NCBI GenBank assembly: GCA_001692895.1
Contig: KV748194.1
Location: 868,001-932,000, forward strand
Reading direction: 5' to 3'
Source: Cenococcum geophilum 1.58
Taxonomy: Eukaryota; Ascomycota; Dothideomycetes; Gloniales; Gloniaceae
DNA: 64,000 nt
Shown: piece by piece, positions 59,300-64,000 of the stretch
Position numbering within the stretch: position 1 is the first letter of the stretch
How the letters are laid out: each line of letters begins with the position of its first letter
Made by a program: the position numbers and the translations under genes
The notes under the pieces: generated by a model
What the model was told of the DNA's origin: nothing
Seen by the model: the letters and a program-made list of their open reading frames with translations, nothing else
The model's database searches: none

Positions 59300-60775
59300 A
59301 TTGCGACTTAGGATAAGAAATAGAAGAGTATAAGTGTCTAGGCTCTTTTAGCGCTAATATATAATATAATTCCCTTAATATACTTAGCGAAATTTAAATA
59401 TTTAAAAAATAGAAGAAAGTATAAATCCTTATAGATAGCGGAGCTACTAGTATAGGCTTTATTAATATAAACTACACAAAAACTTAATACTTAAATTTAA
59501 AGAAACTTAATAAGCCCTAAGGCCTATAAGGCTTTAATAGTAAGCCTTTAATATATAGTAAACTAATATATTACGCTCTTATAAAGATATAAATAGGCAA
59601 ATACCTTAAATATATTTCCCTATTTATAATACCCTTAAAGCATTATAAAGTAATACTTAGATATGGATAGCTAAAACAATATAACCCTTTAATTAGCTAG
59701 GTTAAAGAAATACTAAAATTCTGTATAACCTACTGCTAAAGTTATTACTTAAAATACTACTTGCCCTATAAATATATACACAATTATTTAAATTTAATAT
59801 AATATAAATTACCCTTACTATAAACCCTAAACTAATATAATAAAGTTATAACTACTAATTATAGTAAAGAATGTAAAGATAATATATTAAAACCCTTTAA
59901 AATTCGTATAATATAAGCCGCACCCTTTTATCTATCAGCAAGAAAATAAAACTATAAGATCTTTACTATAACACTAAAAGATATTAAGAAGATATTAGAA
60001 CTAAAGTAATATATTAACCCCTAACCTCTTATACCTAAAGAATATTATAATCTAATTAATACGTTTAAGAAACAATTTATAAACTAACTATTCCTATATT
60101 AAAACGAGTATAATTTTAAAATATAACTTAAACCTAATATAACGCTAAAGTTTGGCCCGTTATATAGTATATTATAAGAAGAGCTACTTATAATACGATA
60201 ATACCTTAAAGAGCACCTAGAGAAAGGATTTATTTACCCTAGCTAATTACTATTCGCCTCGCCTATACTGTTTATTAAGAAATTTAAAAAGGCTTAAGGT
60301 TCTATATTAATTATTAAGCCCTAAATATAATTATAATTTAAAACTAATATCTAATTCCTCTACTTTAAGAAACGCTTAACTATTTAGTAAAAGTATAATA
60401 CTTTATAAAGCTTAATATAGTTACTGCCTTTAATTAAATCTATATTTATAAAGGAGATAAAAAGTATATAGCTTTCCGTATATAATGGGGACTTTTTAAA
60501 TACTTAATAATGCCGTTTAGTGTAAAGAACGGTCCTAGTACGTTTTAGTAATACGTTAATAATACGCTTTACGAATTCCTTAATATATTTATTACTGTGT
60601 ATATTAATAATATCTTAATTTATTTGTCTTTACTTTCTAAGTATTAGAAATACATCTAAATAGTTTTTAAACGCCTATAAGACGCGGGCTTATAATATAA
60701 TATTAAGAAATATAAGTTCTACGCATCCGAAGTTATATACTTAGGCCTAATTATATCCCGTAATAAAATTAAAAT
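59300..60775 (+). pseudogene. D pol: protease and RT, cut by C2 (decayed)
   Basis: The protease site is intact (ILIDSGATSIGFI, about 59428-59466). A linker follows, then the RT with LEKGFIYPS, LFASPILFIKKFKKA and a catalytic box at 60597-60623 that reads VYINNILIY, both Asp lost. It continues as KRLXDAGLXYNIKKYKF-like words (X being a stop) to the C2 junction at 60776. Stops are TAG and TAA. Confidence 0.78.
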
Positions 60776-60973
60776 TGTTGGTTACATAAGGTAATATCAC
60801 GTAGCTACGGTTCGTAGATAGTATAATAATTATTGTTCTGTATATCTTTATAAGGGAGGGCGAGGAGCTTAAGGCTCCTCGCTACGCTAGTGCCGCGGCG
60901 ATATATAACGGCAACTTGCTATACATGACGGCAATATACCTTATATAGTAACCACTTGCCTTTATTCCTAACA
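60776..60973 (-). repeat. C2 3' LTR
   Basis: 198 bp. Matches the C1 LTR with the hairpin at 60860-60882. A small AT-rich insertion (TATATACCTTATATAGTAAC) before its end makes it longer, and the G run is replaced by GGGAGGGCG. Confidence 0.9.
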
Positions 60974-61250
60974 CTAGCAACTCTTTTTTTATGGTTACTA
61001 TCTATATATATATACCGCTTAACTAGCGGAACAAATATTAATCCTCCTTACTTACTATTGCTATTGTAATATAAGTCTCGCTATCTTAAAATTTGCCTCT
61101 TAGCATATAGTGCTTTCTTACTTAGGAGTTATAGGTAGATATTTTATTTAGAGGGCCGCTAAGGCGCTAGTAGTAAGCGAGCTAATAGCGATTTTCTATC
61201 CCGGGGATAGAAAATCCTAATTAGCTAGGTTAAGTTAGGGTCTATAGAAT

Positions 61251-61284
61251 GTTATACTCCCCCCTCTAAAAAAGTCTTAGTAAG
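61251..61284. other. 34-bp insertion in C2 between direct repeats
   Basis: Absent from C1 at the same place. It is flanked by AGAAT (61246-61250 and 61285-61289). On the minus strand it contains CTTTTTTAGAGGGGGGAG, close to the purine tract and LTR edge of gypsy element B (CTTTTTTAGAGGGGGAGG at 34252-34269). It may be a remnant of a gypsy end. Confidence 0.65.
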
Positions 61285-61299
61285 AGAATCTAACTAATT

Positions 61300-64000
61300 A
61301 GATAACTTTAACCGCTGGTTAAAGTTCCTAGATATCTCAAGACCTTACATAACTAAGAAATTTCTAGGGACTCCCTTTTAACCCAACCTTTAACTTATAC
61401 CTATAGAGTATTTATATTAATAAACGTCTTTAGTACCTTATTTAGGTTCGCCTTTGTTATTACATCTACCAGGTTATCTTAGCCATTAATCTATTAAATC
61501 TTAAAGAGTTTTTAACGCTTGTAGGATTACTAAAGTGCTATAATATCGATTATAAGGCGCTTCTTTTTTGTGGTACTAAGCTTAACTAAACACTTGTAGA
61601 GGGAATATAAGTCGGTGTATACGATTATAGGGATAATAGGAAGTTTAAGTTAATCTATAATTATCTTTAGGGTAGTTCTAATTGCAATTACTATATTAAC
61701 TCCGCTAACTATTCTATATATCTCTAACGCTAAAACACTTTAGGTAATATGCTTACTCTTAATTAAGCTCTAATAAATAAGATTGCTATAGATTATAAAG
61801 TTATTCTCTCTAGTAAATTTATTCGTAATAATAATCTTATATCCTAACTAGGAGCTAAAATCTTTATTATTTATAAACGATCTATTAATAAATATAAAGA
61901 GCTTAGCGGTAGGAAGATTAATAGGCACGTAGAGTAGTCCCTAATTAAGATAGTTCATTTGCCAGAAAAGATGTTTGTTTAGGGTAAGAATATTATTTTT
62001 AGTTAGTTTCTAGTATTAGGCGGCAATAGAGAGATTAAATAAAGCCTTAGGTTAATAGATAGAAGCAATATAAGCTCCGTAAGCGCGTTACTCTATATAT
62101 CCTTACTTTAGGGAATTAACGTTAATAACGTTAATCTTCTTACCTTAACCCTTTTGGCGTAAAGTAATAGAATCCTTATTTAGGGAGAGGATGCATCTAT
62201 TAAAAAGTAATGGTGTTATTAAATTAAGCTTTTCCTTTAGCTTTACTATAAGATTTGCTTTTACTAGCTTATCTTCTTTAAGAGCTGAGAATTGGTTATC
62301 TCCTAAAATAATTATATTATTAGTTTATATGCCAATAATTCTAAATAAAGTTCCTGTAGTTGTAATAAGGAAGTAGGGATTAAATATAGATGTAGTTATT
62401 AAAAGCTTCTCTTTATAGTACTTGCTATAGATAGCCTACTAATAAGTTCCTGCCTCTGCGATTCCGTATAATGGCTTAAGCATAACTATAATTATATCTT
62501 TAGGATATTGGTGGCAAATTTGCTTTAGAAGGTGTGCTAATATTAAGCGCTAAAGGTGCGTCTCTAATTGGGTGTAGGCCTAGGTAATATCTCGTAAATA
62601 GACCGCCATTCTATTCTTTATTAAGGAGAAAGCTAATATAACAATAACTTATTAACTAGCTCGTTAAATTATAGAAGATTGCGTAAAAATTATCTCCTTA
62701 CTATTATTGTTATAGCATTTAATAATAAGCCTTAATTTCTTAAATAGGGCATTAGTAGCCTTGCCCTTAATCTTATTAACTATCCTTAACTTAAAAATGC
62801 GAACTTTATTAAACTTAGTAGGGTTATACTTCTTAAATTTAAAGACTCCTCTTATAATAAGACNGTCNATNTNCTNCTTATNAGATNCTTNGAAAGGAGC
62901 TCCTANAGTTATAATANNNCCTTCCTTTNNGANCTNTTTTNCGANCTTAAAGTTAGCCTTCTCTTTAGCTGTTATAAAGGCCATTAATAACTTAACTCTA
63001 TTCTTAATGGCGGCAACAAATTGTTCTTTAAAATTAACGAGATATTAGTGATTTTGTAATCCCTTTAGGCGACCTCTACCGTGTTATAGTTATAGCGTAT
63101 CTACTATAATTATATTGGGATCGTAGTTGCCTTCTAAAGTACGTTAATTATAGTTCTCCTCTAGGGCATCTTCTAGGGCATCCTGTAAAAGCTTAGAATT
63201 ATTATCTTTATAATAAGGCTTAATAATAGTTAAACGGAATTAAGTAGGTTTATAAGGCATTTAAATAGTGTAAGTTTAACTATTAATTATAATAAGTTAG
63301 TATAGGCCTAACTATCCTCCCCTTTTACGCTATACGCGTACTTTAGACTAGAGTAGTAGATTAAGCGTAGTTAAGGTATTTAGGCTATTTCTTATTTCTA
63401 GTGCGTTATTAACCTAGCGTATAGCGTAGAGATATTATACCTCCTTTATTACCTTATGAATAGCCTTAGCTTATTATATAATAGAGGGAGATAGTAAAGA
63501 ATTATTAGTTATTTAAGGGTAGGCGCTAAAGACTAGTAGCGTAGGTATAAGTTTATCCGGGCCAGCGGAATTATTAATAGCTTTAACAGCTATTTATAAG
63601 GTAAGTTTTTTGCTAGCGTCCTTTAGTTCTAAAGAAATAATCTTATATATACGGCGTAATGGCGTATAATATTGCTCTACTTTTTTAATACTATTATATA
63701 CCTTAACGGGGACTTCCTTAACCTTAATTGCTATTACCTTTATCTATTATTAGAACTCTACAGATAAGAAGTTCTTTCTTATATTATAGACGATTTAATT
63801 AGGGGGTCCTAAATAGACATTAATCCAGTATAACTAAAGGGTATCCTATACGTTTTTGGCTAATATATCTTTTAAGGAACGCGCGGCTTAGGGAGAGGTT
63901 AAGAAGTTAATAACTTAAAGCACTGGCTTGCCGCTAAGATATATAATATTAATAATAATATAGAAGTTAAAGTTATAGTTATTCTTAAGGGTGAACTTAA
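61300..64000 (-). pseudogene. C2 pol: RT, RNase H and part of integrase (decayed)
   Basis: The RNase H-like end lies near 61500-62100. The RT active site at 62316-62324 reads TNN where TDD is expected. Upstream parts are open in short stretches: 62664-62984 reads MAFITAKEKANF, RGVFKFKKYNPTKFNKV and NKIKGKATNALFKKLRLII, typical of the copia RT. The first integrase residues at the right edge match C1. The copy is inactive and incomplete in this window. Confidence 0.83.

Larger units (their letters stand above)
57596..60775 (+). mobile_element. Ty3/gypsy retrotransposon D, 5' part (decayed)
   Basis: Plus-strand element with a probable 5' LTR, gag, protease and the first part of the RT. It is cut by C2 at 60776. 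The rest may lie beyond the window. A solo copia LTR sits inside gag. The order gag, DSGA protease, RT marks it as gypsy-like. Confidence 0.75.
60776..64000 (-). mobile_element. Ty1/copia retrotransposon C2, 3' part (runs off the window)
   Basis: Second copy of C, same orientation as C1, matching C1 from its 3' LTR to about position 41314. It starts TGTTGG inside D pol, with AAAAT just outside (60771-60775) as the candidate target site. Clusters of N at 62864-62945 correspond to C1 40183-40260. Confidence 0.92.

Noticed and set aside
62191-62376. 61-codon plus-strand ORF also present in C1 at 39480
   Set aside because: Its conservation comes from the copia RT on the opposite strand (Lys/Glu-rich there), including the TNN site.
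1-64000. Mitochondrial DNA, because of low GC
   Set aside because: Nuclear transposon families, RIP pattern and chromodomain elements; no mitochondrial gene, tRNA or intron signature.
1-64000. Integrated virus or a biosynthetic gene cluster
   Set aside because: All recognisable proteins are gag, pol, LINE ORFs or pogo transposases; no capsid, polymerase or biosynthetic enzyme of other origin was seen.

Overview
This window looks like repeat heterochromatin (an AT-rich isochore, possibly pericentromeric) from a filamentous ascomycete. I found no host gene, tRNA or rRNA. Almost everything from about 2.8 kb onward is transposable elements that decayed in the manner of repeat-induced point mutation (RIP). 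CpA and TpG are rare and TpA is very common. Nearly every in-frame stop is TAG or TAA at a position where the family expects Gln or Trp. CpG is still present, so this is not ordinary CpG decay. I cannot name the species.

Layout. 1-2818: unclassified sequence with dispersed short motifs. 2827-10557: Ty3/gypsy element A1 (minus strand). 10558-44589: a second copy, A2, truncated on the left and broken by three insertions: the pogo-like DNA transposon P1 (10769-12872), the gypsy element B (13163-34529) and the Ty1/copia element C1 (38146-44141). B carries pogo-like transposon H in its 5' LTR and the gypsy element E (18441-31754) in its reverse transcriptase. E carries the Tad1-like LINE F1 (19043-24671). 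A2 abuts the gag and 5' LTR of a further gypsy element, K (44590-46124). 46305-48572: MITE J with long inverted repeats, split by pogo-like element I (46467-48319). 49114-57440: gag-only LTR element G, split by a second LINE copy, F2 (49976-55519, minus). About 57596-60775: gypsy element D (plus) with a solo copia LTR inside it. 60776-64000: copia copy C2, which runs off the window. Most boundaries rest on target-site duplications that I could read: CCTTT for B, CTACT for E, GTAAC for C1, TTAAC for G, ATAAC for the solo LTR, TA for H, P1, I and J, and 12-15 bp for the LINEs.

The elements do not act as a pathway. They form a stratified record of insertion followed by mutation. Every reverse transcriptase whose active site I could read has lost at least one catalytic Asp to Asn. 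The most interesting signals beyond standard TE anatomy are: antisense reading frames between pol and the 3' LTR in two different gypsy families (A1 and E), both with Cys-rich motifs; CCHC zinc knuckles at the C-termini of two pogo-type transposases; a 23-nt LTR hairpin with compensating base changes; a gag-only element sharing its zinc knuckle with copia element C; and two small GC-richer insertions that escaped RIP.

Element names (A1, A2, B and so on) are local labels. Coordinates of decayed reading frames are approximate unless a start or stop is stated.
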